From the NCBI GenBank assembly GCA_003022505.1, contig PXTQ01000082.1, forward strand, positions 1-6,204: a stretch of 6,204 nt of DNA. Reading direction: 5' to 3'. Numbering within the stretch: the first letter of the stretch is position 1; every line of letters begins with the position of its first letter. The stretch comes from Bacteroidetes bacterium QS_8_64_10 (GTDB lineage: Bacteria; Bacteroidota; Rhodothermia; Rhodothermales; Salinibacteraceae). Below the pieces are notes generated by a model. The model ran no database searches, was not told where the DNA came from, and saw nothing but the letters and a program-made list of their open reading frames with translations. This document shows, piece by piece, positions 1 to 5,627 of this stretch. The position numbers and the translations under genes are program-made.

Positions 1-92
1 TGGATGCGCTCCTCGCCGCCGCCCATCTCGGCTTCCTTGCGCCGCCGCTCCAGGTCGTCGAGAAGGTTATCGGGCGCGTTGTCGTCAGCCAT
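1..92 (-). CDS. Probable acyl-CoA carboxylase carboxyltransferase (PccB/AccD-like), N-terminus only
   Basis: Only the first 30 codons are present; the gene runs off the left edge. It starts at an ATG read from 92 downward and begins MADDNAPDNL, then LLDDLERRRKEAEMGGGEERI. The block 'LxxLxRRRxEAxxGGGEERI' is the usual opening of the biotin-dependent acyl-CoA carboxylase beta subunits (propionyl-CoA carboxylase PccB, methylmalonyl-CoA decarboxylase/carboxyltransferase family), where it precedes the HAxGKLTARER segment that would lie just outside the window. The family carboxylates acetyl- or propionyl-CoA using carboxybiotin, in the cytoplasm. No Shine-Dalgarno sequence is visible; the leader is GACGGAA directly before ATG. 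It follows the 441-aa gene on the same strand after 160 bp, so it could be co-transcribed or have its own promoter. The assignment rests on about 20 residues recalled from the family, so the substrate cannot be stated. Confidence 0.62.
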   Translation of the reverse strand, partial: MADDNAPDNLLDDLERRRKEAEMGGGEERI

Positions 93-140
93 TTCCGTCG
101 AAGGTTTTCCGAAAAAAACGTATGCGTAATTGCTCGAACC

Positions 141-248
141 AGTGTTAGAGTGTTCCGGTGTTTAGGCATGCGTTATCAATTTTGGAGGTCGATAACATGC
201 TAAAACACGCGAATACTTGAACACTCGAACACCTCAACACTCCAACAC
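141..248. repeat. Inverted array of 8-nt words (GTGTT arm / AACAC arm) around a hairpin
   Basis: The left arm has GTGTT at 142, 150 and 158, exactly 8 nt apart. The right arm is six 8-nt units from 201 to 248 of form NNNAACAC (one unit, 209-216, reads AATAC). The right arm is the reverse complement of the left in word content. Between them is an imperfect hairpin: GTGTTTAGGCATGCGTTATC (158-177) against GATAACATGCTAAAACAC (191-208), with a 13-nt loop. The element fills most of the gap between two minus-strand genes and ends 4 nt past the stop of the 441-aa gene, so it would be transcribed in the 3' region of that gene. It may act as a terminator or mRNA-stability element, but no U-run follows the stem directly. 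The function is unknown. Confidence 0.75.
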
Positions 249-252
249 CCAA

Positions 253-1578
253 TCACCGAAAACGCTGCTGTACGGCATCCGTGAAAGACACAGCGGCGTC
301 GCCGTAAATATCGACCTGGTGCTTGCGAAACACCTCGCGGGCCACGACCTGCTGCGCCTCCGACCAGCTCTCCGCGCCGCGAAGCGCCCGAAGCGTCGCG
401 CGGTAGTTCTCGCGCGAGCCGCCGAACAGGTTGTCGAGATAATACGAGCGATTCTTCGCGCCGCGCTCGCCCAGCACCTCGCGCTCCAGATCGCTTAGCG
501 CATCCGAGGGCGACGGTTCCCGTTGCCGCGATGAAGACGACGCTCCTTCGCTGCCGCCGCTCGTGCTCTCGCTGCCGCCTCTACCTCCACCGCCGCGAAA
601 CTGCTGCCAGCGCGGCACGGCCTCGCCCGACGCTTCCGTCTCGCCGGAACGACGACGCTCGGCACCGGGGGACTGCTCGCGCTTCTTTTCGGGCGTGCCG
701 CCGCGCTCCCCCGGCTGAAACTGCTTCCAGAGCGGCACCGGTCCCTCGTCGTCGCCGCCGTCACCGGCTTTTTGCCGCGTCTGATCGTCAGGCTCGCCGG
801 AGGTAGCCGATTGCTGCCCGGCGGCAGGCGCTTCGTTGTCGGCCTCCAGCCGCCTGCGCAGGTCCTCCCGCGTCAGCGCCTCCTCGCCTCGGGGTAGCCG
901 CGCTGCCAGGTCGTCGCGCTCTTTTTCCTCGAAGAACGCGCGCAGGAGCGGCGCGGGCGCGGCGTCGTTCGGACCGCGCCGGGCGCGCCCCGCGAACGCG
1001 AACAGCGGCTTCAGCATACGGCTCCACTCGGCGGGTGTGTGATCGCTTGTCATGCGCTGGTCAATGTGGCGCAGCATCTCGGCAAAGCGGTCAGCGTTCA
1101 TGCGCTCGATCTCGCGTTGCTCCGCGTACTGGCGCAGCACGCTCCCGAAGTACGAGTACGCCGAAAAGAAATTCATGCGCTGCAAGACGTGGCGGGCGGG
1201 CACGCTATCATTCTCCGCAAAGACGAACCGCCGGAGCGCGGCGCGCGGGCGAACGAGGTACGCGCCCGTTTCTCGCGTAGCGCGGTGCAGGGCTGCCTCC
1301 CACTCGCCGGCGGGTATCCGCGCGTGGTTTTGAGCGGATTGCGCAAGCGTCTCGAACGCCTCCCGCACGTCCGGGGCATCGTAATCGATCCAGCCGGTTC
1401 GAGCCTCGCGCAGGCGCACTACCTCACGTCTGGCCTGCTCATCCAGAGCGTGCCGCAGGAAGTGCGCGACCGGTCCCGGCAGCGCCACCTCCTGAAGCGC
1501 CTTGCGGTCGTAGGCGCGCTCCGGGGGCAGCTCGCGCAGGAGAGCGTCGGCAAGCGAGTCGGCGAGCGCTCGTGTCAT
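253..1578 (-). CDS. Uncharacterised 441-aa protein with helical N-domain, disordered linker and conserved-looking C-domain
   Basis: I do not recognise this protein. It starts at ATG (1578) after an A-containing leader without a Shine-Dalgarno and ends in TGA (255-253). Residues 1-240 look mostly helical, soluble and Arg/Glu rich, with aromatic patches such as MNFFSAYSYFGSV near 135-147. Residues about 245-360 are low-complexity and surely disordered (Gly, Ser, Glu, Arg, Pro). They contain two copies of one short motif 40 residues apart: VPLWKQF (281-287) and VPRWQQF (321-327), each followed by a Gly/Arg-rich tail. Residues about 360-441 form a compact C-terminal segment with LEREVLGER, YYLDNLFGGSRENY, an AxxWxEA stretch and the ending VDIYGDAAVSFTDAVQQRF. 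There is no signal peptide, transmembrane helix or catalytic motif that I can see. It is divergent to the pdh operon and lies upstream of the carboxylase gene on the same strand. The long even ORF with consistent GC-rich third positions makes it a real gene. Confidence 0.88.
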   Translation of the reverse strand: MTRALADSLADALLRELPPERAYDRKALQEVALPGPVAHFLRHALDEQARREVVRLREARTGWIDYDAPDVREAFETLAQSAQNHARIPAGEWEAALHRATRETGAYLVRPRAALRRFVFAENDSVPARHVLQRMNFFSAYSYFGSVLRQYAEQREIERMNADRFAEMLRHIDQRMTSDHTPAEWSRMLKPLFAFAGRARRGPNDAAPAPLLRAFFEEKERDDLAARLPRGEEALTREDLRRRLEADNEAPAAGQQSATSGEPDDQTRQKAGDGGDDEGPVPLWKQFQPGERGGTPEKKREQSPGAERRRSGETEASGEAVPRWQQFRGGGGRGGSESTSGGSEGASSSSRQREPSPSDALSDLEREVLGERGAKNRSYYLDNLFGGSRENYRATLRALRGAESWSEAQQVVAREVFRKHQVDIYGDAAVSFTDAVQQRFR

Positions 1579-1795
1579 TTGTCGGTTGCCAAAGTTCAGA
1601 AAGAAAAAACTTGCGCAAACTCTTTACGCACCAAATTTTCGCGCAGCCCATTTGTTTTTGTCACAGTACGAAAGCCCACACAAGAAAGGAAAATAGCCCT
1701 GATTCACCAGACTGTGAAACCAGGCATGGCCGGTCGAATAGAAAGAAGCAGCGTTAAGCATCTCGAAACCGCCCATTACCTCCATCTCAAGCGTC
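1579..1795. promoter_or_regulatory. Divergent intergenic region between the 441-aa gene and the pdh operon
   Basis: This 217-bp spacer must carry the start signals of both divergent genes. It is clearly more AT-rich than its flanks, especially 1595-1700, with runs such as GAAAGAAAAAAC and TTTGTTTTTGTC. I could not find a confident promoter pair: there is no good TTGACA/TATAAT. Bacteroidota-type -7 boxes (TAnnTTTG) occur only as one- or two-mismatch versions on the minus strand (GAACTTTG near 1593-1600, AAAATTTG near 1632-1639). No operator-like dyad of note was seen. The region near 1745-1795 before the E1 alpha ATG has no Shine-Dalgarno. Confidence 0.45.
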
Positions 1796-3148
1796 ATGGC
1801 AACATCTACGCGGAAAGAAGACAAGCAGGATGAGCGCGCGCAAGATGCCGCCGACGAACAGGCATCGAACGAGCAGGCCGAGAAGCAACAGGACGACGCG
1901 GACGCCGCCGCGATGGCCAATGGTCAACCCGACGGCGAAGCCTCCGACGACGACCAGCCTGACGCTGAGAGCGACGACATCGCCGAGCAAGCACAAGACG
2001 AGAAGCCGCAGGGCGAAGCATCCGGCGAGGACGACAGCGACGAAGAACCGCAAGATGCGAATGACGAGTCGCCGGCGGGTAAGCCTATCGACGTGCCCGG
2101 CGAGGCGAGCCTGGAGGTCGAGTTCAACACGTACCCGGCGAACAGCTACGCCCACGACGACCTGGGCTTCGAGGAGGACGATCTCATCGAAATATACCGC
2201 AACATGCTCCTTCAGCGCCGCTTCGAGGAGCGCTGCCGCCAGATGTATCAAAGACAAAAAATCAGCGGCTTTTTGCACCTCTACATCGGGCAAGAGGCCG
2301 TCTCCACCGGTTCGATTCAGGCCATCGGCCTCGGCGAAGATACCGTCATCACCGCCTACCGCGATCACGGCATGGCCCTGGCGATGGGCATGGAGCCGGA
2401 CGCCTGCATGGCCGAGCTATTCGGCAAAGAGACGGGCGTCTCGAAAGGCAAGGGCGGCTCGATGCACTTCTTCGACGCCGAGCGCCGCATGTTTGGCGGG
2501 CACGGCATTGTGGGCGCGGGCGTGCCGCTGGGCGCGGGCATCGCGTTTGCGCACAAGTACCGGGGCGACGACGAGATCTGCCTCTGCTTCTTCGGCGACG
2601 GTGCGGTCAATCAGGGCGCGTTTCACGAGGCCGCCAACCTCGCGGGTCTGTACGACCTGCCGGTGGTGCTCATCTGCGAAAACAATCAGTACGGCATGGG
2701 CACCCACATCGACCGCGCGATGGCTGAGTCGAAGGTCTATCGCCATGCTGTCAGTTATGACATGCCCGGCGGCGTCGCCAACGGCATGGACGTGTTCAGC
2801 GTGAACAAGGCGGTGCGCGACCACGTGGAGATGGCGCGCGAGGGGCAGCCTTCACTCCTGGAACTCAAGACGTACCGCTATCAGGGCCACTCCATCTCGG
2901 ATCCCGCCAAGTACCGCGCCGAGGGCGAACTGGAGGGGCAGCAGGAGCAGGACGCCATCGCCCGGCTTCACAAGTACATGCTGGACGAGGACCTCGCCAG
3001 CGAAGACGCGCTCGACGAGATTGACGATGAAGTGAAGCAAGAAACGAAAGACGCCATCGAGTTCGCCGAGGAGAGCGACCTGCCCGACGAGGAGGCTATC
3101 TACGACGACGTGTACTCCGAGGACGACTACCCCTTCTTGATGCGCTGA
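1796..3148 (+). CDS. pdhA: Pyruvate dehydrogenase E1 component, alpha subunit, with acidic N-terminal extension
   Basis: The thiamine-diphosphate-binding half of the E1 heterotetramer decarboxylates pyruvate and, with E1 beta, acetylates the lipoyl group of E2. Of 450 residues, about 120-450 form the family fold. The YRDHG motif is at 188-192, and KGKGGSMHF (217-225) leads into GGHGIVGAGVPLGAGIAFA (234-252). The TPP/Mg motif opens with GDGAVNQGAFHEA (267-279) and closes with ENN (295-297). The regulatory/active-site loop YRYQGHSISDP (360-370) has the His-Ser seen in PDH E1 alpha. Residues 1-100 are extra compared with the usual bacterial length of roughly 330-370: 35 Asp/Glu, 7 Lys/Arg and no aromatic residue. 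M40 is a possible later start, but the acidic stretch continues past it. First gene of a pdhA-pdhB-pdhC set. Branched-chain 2-oxoacid E1 is less likely given the PDH-type motifs. Confidence 0.95.
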   Translation: MATSTRKEDKQDERAQDAADEQASNEQAEKQQDDADAAAMANGQPDGEASDDDQPDAESDDIAEQAQDEKPQGEASGEDDSDEEPQDANDESPAGKPIDVPGEASLEVEFNTYPANSYAHDDLGFEEDDLIEIYRNMLLQRRFEERCRQMYQRQKISGFLHLYIGQEAVSTGSIQAIGLGEDTVITAYRDHGMALAMGMEPDACMAELFGKETGVSKGKGGSMHFFDAERRMFGGHGIVGAGVPLGAGIAFAHKYRGDDEICLCFFGDGAVNQGAFHEAANLAGLYDLPVVLICENNQYGMGTHIDRAMAESKVYRHAVSYDMPGGVANGMDVFSVNKAVRDHVEMAREGQPSLLELKTYRYQGHSISDPAKYRAEGELEGQQEQDAIARLHKYMLDEDLASEDALDEIDDEVKQETKDAIEFAEESDLPDEEAIYDDVYSEDDYPFLMR

Positions 3149-3169
3149 GTCGCGTTAGCGCGTTTTTTT
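3140..3169 (+). terminator. Terminator-like stem and T7 run at the end of pdhA
   Basis: The pdhA stop codon lies in a stem: 3140-3146 (ATGCGCT) pairs with 3157-3163 (AGCGCGT), five Watson-Crick GC/AT core pairs plus one T-G wobble and an A-T end pair, with a 10-nt loop. Seven T's follow directly (3163-3169). An alternative 4-bp CGCG/CGCG stem with a TTAG loop (3151-3162) abuts the same T-run. It sits inside what looks like an operon, so it may act as a partial attenuator between E1 alpha and E1 beta rather than as a full stop. The stem is weak, so confidence is limited. Confidence 0.35.
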
Positions 3170-3181
3170 CTCTCGATGTAC

Positions 3182-3202
3182 GGGCGACGCGGCGCGTCGC
3201 CC
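3182..3202. repeat. Perfect 9-bp-arm palindrome between pdhA and pdhB
   Basis: GGGCGACGC (3182-3190) and GCGTCGCCC (3194-3202) are exact reverse complements around a 3-nt GGC loop. There is no U-run after it, so it is not an ordinary terminator. The pattern GTA-x-GGGCGACGC...GCGTCGCCCC resembles dispersed intergenic palindromes I recall from several bacterial phyla. It shares the GACGC/GCGTC core, and the preceding GATGTA, with the palindrome inside the E2 gene at 4679-4698. It would form a hairpin in the mRNA about 33 nt before the E1 beta start. Confidence 0.7.
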
Positions 3203-3234
3203 CGACATGAACAAGCAAATACCGACACTGAAAA

Positions 3235-4218
3235 ATGCCAGAACTGCAACTCCGCGAGGCCATCCGCGCCGCCATGACCGAAGAGATGGAGCGCGATGAG
3301 GACATATTTCTCATGGGCGAGGAGGTGGCCGAATACAACGGCGCCTACAAAGTAAGCAAAGGCATGCTCGACCAGTTCGGCCCGGAGCGTATCATCGACA
3401 CGCCAATCTCCGAAAACGGCTTCGCGGGCCTCGGCCTCGGCGCGGCCATGAACGGGCTGCGCCCCATCATCGAGTTCATGACGTTCAACTTCTCGTTCGT
3501 GGCCTTCGATCAGGTCGTCAACAACGCGCCCAACATTCGCTACATGAGCGGCGGGCAGTTCAAGCTCCCCATCGTCTTTCGCGGGCCGAACGGTGCAGCG
3601 GGGCAACTCGCGGCCACGCACTCCAACTCGACGGAGAGCCTGTACTCCAACTTTCCCGGCCTCAAGGTGGTCTCGCCCTCGAACCCCGACGACGCGAAGG
3701 GCCTGCTCAAGACCGCGATCCGCAACGACGATCCGGTCATTTTTCTGGAAAGCGAACTGATGTACGGCCTGAAGGGCGAGGTCTCGGACGAGGACGACTA
3801 CACCATTCCGATGGGCGCGGCGCGCGTGGCGCGTGAGGGCGAGGACGTAACCATCCTGGCGCACTCCAAGAGCTACCACGTCGCCATGGAGGCCGCCGAG
3901 GCGCTCGACGAAGAAGGGTACGACGCCGAGGTCATCGACCCGCGCACGATCAAGCCGCTGGATCTGGAAACCATTGCGCGCTCGGTGAAGAAGACGAACC
4001 GCCTCGTCGTCGTTGACGAGAGCAACCCGTTCGCCAGCTTCGCCTCTGAGGTGACCCACCAGATTCAGGACGAGGCGTTCGACTTTCTCGACGCGCCCAT
4101 CGCCCGCGTTACCGCGCCGGACACCCCCGCGCCCTACGCCCCCAACCTGATGGACGAGTACATGCCCTCCGCCGAGGAGATCGTGGCCGAAGCGAAGCGC
4201 GTGATGTACGTGGAATAA
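3235..4218 (+). CDS. pdhB: Pyruvate dehydrogenase E1 component, beta subunit
   Basis: The partner of E1 alpha: it completes the thiamine diphosphate site and supplies the C-terminal face that docks on the E2 subunit-binding domain. At 327 residues it is the normal full length. It opens LREAIRAAMTEEMERDEDIFLMGEEV, typical of the family. The TPP-activating Glu is E60 in TPISENGFAG (56-65). The catalytic-type His is H129 in AATHSNSTESLYSNFPGLKVVSP (family form usually H-S-Q; here H-S-N). FLESELMYG (170-178) follows. The C-terminal transketolase-like domain contains EVIDPRTIKPLD (232-243) and the stretch RLVVVDESNPFASFASEVTH (256-275). The start is chosen because MPELQLREAI is the family start; the leader CTGAAAA has no Shine-Dalgarno. 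It lies 86 bp after pdhA, with two hairpins between, and 108 bp before pdhC. Nothing looks damaged in this gene. Confidence 0.96.
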   Translation: MPELQLREAIRAAMTEEMERDEDIFLMGEEVAEYNGAYKVSKGMLDQFGPERIIDTPISENGFAGLGLGAAMNGLRPIIEFMTFNFSFVAFDQVVNNAPNIRYMSGGQFKLPIVFRGPNGAAGQLAATHSNSTESLYSNFPGLKVVSPSNPDDAKGLLKTAIRNDDPVIFLESELMYGLKGEVSDEDDYTIPMGAARVAREGEDVTILAHSKSYHVAMEAAEALDEEGYDAEVIDPRTIKPLDLETIARSVKKTNRLVVVDESNPFASFASEVTHQIQDEAFDFLDAPIARVTAPDTPAPYAPNLMDEYMPSAEEIVAEAKRVMYVE

Positions 4219-4320
4219 GGTTTCAGGTTGGCAGGTTTGCAGGTTGCAAGTTTTTTGCTGCAACCGCGCTGCCAGCCTTTCATCAACCTGCAACTTGTAA
4301 CTTTCAAACCTGACAAACTT
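4218..4320. repeat. Inverted array of 7-8-nt words (AGGTT arm / AACYT arm) before pdhC
   Basis: The left arm has AGGTT at 4218, 4225, 4233 and 4241, and AAGTT at 4248, i.e. steps of 7, 8, 8 and 7 nt. The right arm has AACCT or AACTT at 4285, 4292, 4299, 4307 and 4316, steps of 7, 7, 8 and 9 nt. The arms are reverse complements in word content. The longest exact pairing is TTGCAGGTTG (4237-4246) with CAACCTGCAA (4284-4293). The element occupies nearly the whole pdhB-pdhC spacer, overlaps the last base of the pdhB stop, and ends 6 nt before the pdhC ATG, so it is part of the pdhC leader. Its layout mirrors that of the element at 141-248. Confidence 0.75.
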
Positions 4321-4326
4321 AAAAAG

Positions 4327-5586
4327 ATGGCCGAAGCCGTAGAAATGCCGAAGCTCAGCGACACGATGGAAGAAGGCGTGCTCGTGGGCTGGCAAGTGGA
4401 CGAAGGCGACGAAGTGGAAATGGGCCAGGTGATCGCTCAGGTCGAAACCGACAAGGCGACGATGGACCTGGAGGCCTACGAGGACGGCGTGCTCCTCAAG
4501 AAAGTGATCGACGAGGGGGAGGCGGTACCCATCGGTCAGCTCATCGCCGTCATCGGCGAGGAAGGCGAAGACGTCTCCGAGATCGTTGGCGAAAACGGCG
4601 AGGCCGACGCCGGCACCGAGGCGGAGGCGAGCGACGATGGAGCAGACGACAAAGATGAGGATGAAAGCGAAGATGTAGAGACGCAGCGTGCTGCGTCTGA
4701 CGAAGACACCGATGCTGACGAGGACGCCGAGGCGCAGGATGAGGTGCCCCAGGACGAAGAAACCGCCGACGCCGCGAGCGGCGGACCCAGTGGCAACGGA
4801 CGCCTCCGTGCCTCCCCGCTGGCGCGTCGCATGGCAAGCGAAAACGAGCTGGACCTCGGCTCCATCGACGGCAGCGGGCCGCAGGGGCGTGTCGTGAAGC
4901 GCGACGTGGAGGCCGTGCTTGCCGGCGAGAAAGAAGCCGCGCCCGCCGCGCAACCGCCGAGCGGCGACGGCTCGGCTGGGACAAAGCAAGTTCACCGCGC
5001 CGCACTTTTATTTGACGGTGGACGTCGACATGGCGAAGGCCGTTTCCTTCCGCCAGGAACTCAACGAACTGACGGAGGAGCAGGAACGCGCCAAGATCTC
5101 GGTCAACGACCTCATCACGAAGGCGTGCGCGCAGGCTCTGAAGGAGCACCCGTACGTCAACGGCTCCTACCTCGAAGAAGAGGGCGAGCTGCGCCTCTAC
5201 AACGACGTGCACGTGGGCGTGGCCGTCGCCATCGACGAGGGCCTCGTCACGCCCGTCATCCGCAACGTCGACCGGAAGGGCCTCGGTCAGATCGCCGCGG
5301 AGACGCGCGAGAAGGCCGAGCGCGCCCGCAACCGCGACCTCGCCCCCGACGAGATGGAAGGCTCGACGTTCACCACGAGCAACCTCGGCATGTTCGGCAT
5401 CGAGGACTTCACCGCCATCGTCAATCCGCCGAACGCTTGTATTCTGGCGATTGGCGAGGTGCGCGAGACGCCGGTGGTGGAGGAGGGCGAGCTGGCCGTC
5501 GGCACGCGCATGAAGATGACGCTCTCCTGCGACCATCGCATCGTGGACGGCGCGACCGGCGCGCAATTCTTGGCGACCGTGCGTGA
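4327..5586 (+). CDS. pdhC: Pyruvate dehydrogenase E2 (dihydrolipoyl acetyltransferase), lipoyl and E1-binding part; frameshifted after about residue 215
   Basis: This is the N-terminal part of the E2 core protein, which carries acetyl groups on a swinging lipoyl arm. From ATG 4327 (leader TTAAAAAG) it reads MAEAVEMPKLSDTMEEG. One lipoyl domain covers about 1-78, with the lipoylated lysine K43 in ETDKATMD. Residues 79-157 are a very acidic linker (Asp/Glu/Ala/Gly) interrupted by TQRAAS (119-124). The peripheral subunit-binding domain is about 161-199 (ASPLARRMASENELDL, then GPQGRVVKRDVEAVLAG). After PPSGDG (residue 215, base 4971) this frame no longer encodes E2: it becomes Arg/Gly/His-rich out-of-frame sequence and stops at 5584-5586 (419 aa in total). 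The true catalytic domain continues in the next frame from 4973. An upstream extension to 4228 is rejected because it would translate the repeat array. Third gene of the pdh operon. As written it would make no acetyltransferase. Confidence 0.85.
   Translation: MAEAVEMPKLSDTMEEGVLVGWQVDEGDEVEMGQVIAQVETDKATMDLEAYEDGVLLKKVIDEGEAVPIGQLIAVIGEEGEDVSEIVGENGEADAGTEAEASDDGADDKDEDESEDVETQRAASDEDTDADEDAEAQDEVPQDEETADAASGGPSGNGRLRASPLARRMASENELDLGSIDGSGPQGRVVKRDVEAVLAGEKEAAPAAQPPSGDGSAGTKQVHRAALLFDGGRRHGEGRFLPPGTQRTDGGAGTRQDLGQRPHHEGVRAGSEGAPVRQRLLPRRRGRAAPLQRRARGRGRRHRRGPRHARHPQRRPEGPRSDRRGDAREGRARPQPRPRPRRDGRLDVHHEQPRHVRHRGLHRHRQSAERLYSGDWRGARDAGGGGGRAGRRHAHEDDALLRPSHRGRRDRRAILGDRA
4679..4698. repeat. 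Translated palindromic element inside the E2 acidic linker
   Basis: AGACGCAGC (4679-4687) and GCTGCGTCT (4690-4698) are perfect 9-bp inverted arms around a 2-nt GT centre, preceded by GTAG (4675-4678). It encodes ETQRAAS within an otherwise Asp/Glu-rich linker, a visible break in composition. The form GTAGAGACGCA...TGCGTCT resembles a dispersed intergenic palindrome type I recall from several phyla, here sitting in frame in a coding region. The element shares its GACGC/GCGTC core with the palindrome at 3182-3202. Confidence 0.65.
4874..4972 (+). repeat. 99-bp exact direct repeat, copy 1 (inside E2 subunit-binding domain)
   Basis: These 99 bases recur without a mismatch at 5628-5726 (offset 754). 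Copy 1 encodes the C-terminal half of the subunit-binding domain and the first 15 residues of the following linker. Its right end coincides exactly with the point where the E2 reading frame breaks. On the left the match ends at 4873/4874 (A versus G), although GACGGC appears just outside both copies. Confidence 0.95.
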
Positions 5587-5620
5587 GTACCTGGAGGAGC
5601 CGATGAGCCTGATGCTATGA
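4973..5620 (+). CDS. pdhC: Pyruvate dehydrogenase E2, catalytic domain (second half of the broken gene)
   Basis: This frame carries the acetyltransferase domain that moves acetyl from dihydrolipoamide to CoA. Recognisable E2 sequence starts exactly at base 4973, RLGQSKFTAPHFYLTVDVDM, and runs 215 codons to TGA at 5618-5620. Family landmarks are ISVNDLITKACAQALKEHP, VAVAIDEGLVTPVIRN, STFTTSNLGMFGIEDFTAIV and the active-site motif DHRIVDG with its His and Asp near the C-terminus. It ends EEPMSLML, a normal E2 ending. The segment expected before RLxxSK in this family (about 15 residues of the type 'xPLxxMRxxIAx', plus some linker) is absent. No proper start codon belongs to this part alone; the nearest ATG is 5030, which would cut off the first strand. 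It should be read as the continuation of the 4327 gene, separated from it by a deletion and frameshift or an assembly error. Confidence 0.88.
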   Translation, partial: RLGQSKFTAPHFYLTVDVDMAKAVSFRQELNELTEEQERAKISVNDLITKACAQALKEHPYVNGSYLEEEGELRLYNDVHVGVAVAIDEGLVTPVIRNVDRKGLGQIAAETREKAERARNRDLAPDEMEGSTFTTSNLGMFGIEDFTAIVNPPNACILAIGEVRETPVVEEGELAVGTRMKMTLSCDHRIVDGATGAQFLATVREYLEEPMSLML

Positions 5621-5627
5621 CCGGACG

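Noticed and set aside
112..122. Minus-strand TACGTTTT followed by more T's as a Bacteroidota -7 box or terminator for the genes at the left edge
   Set aside because: There is no -33 element at the right distance and no stem before the T-run, so neither reading is supported.
1039..1833. A 264-codon plus-strand open frame opposite the 441-aa gene
   Set aside because: It is antisense to a better gene, continues through the divergent spacer, has no recognisable motifs, and is explained by high GC reducing stop codons.
4228..4326. An upstream extension of E2 by 33 codons
   Set aside because: It would translate the inverted word array; the family start MAEAVEMPKLSDTMEEG begins at 4327.
4919..4972. 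A TTG start for an independent catalytic-domain protein
   Set aside because: The first 18 codons (MPARKKPRPPRNRR...) are out-of-frame reading of the linker inside the 99-bp repeat, not E2-like sequence.
4960..4985. Programmed ribosomal frameshifting to join the two E2 parts
   Set aside because: There is no slippery heptamer or downstream stimulatory structure, and conserved residues are missing at the junction, so frameshifting alone could not restore the protein.
3127..4995. A 622-codon minus-strand open frame across pdhB and part of pdhC
   Set aside because: It is the complement of clearly recognised E1 beta and E2 sequence; its composition (Val/His/Leu-rich) is typical of antisense reading of GC-rich genes.
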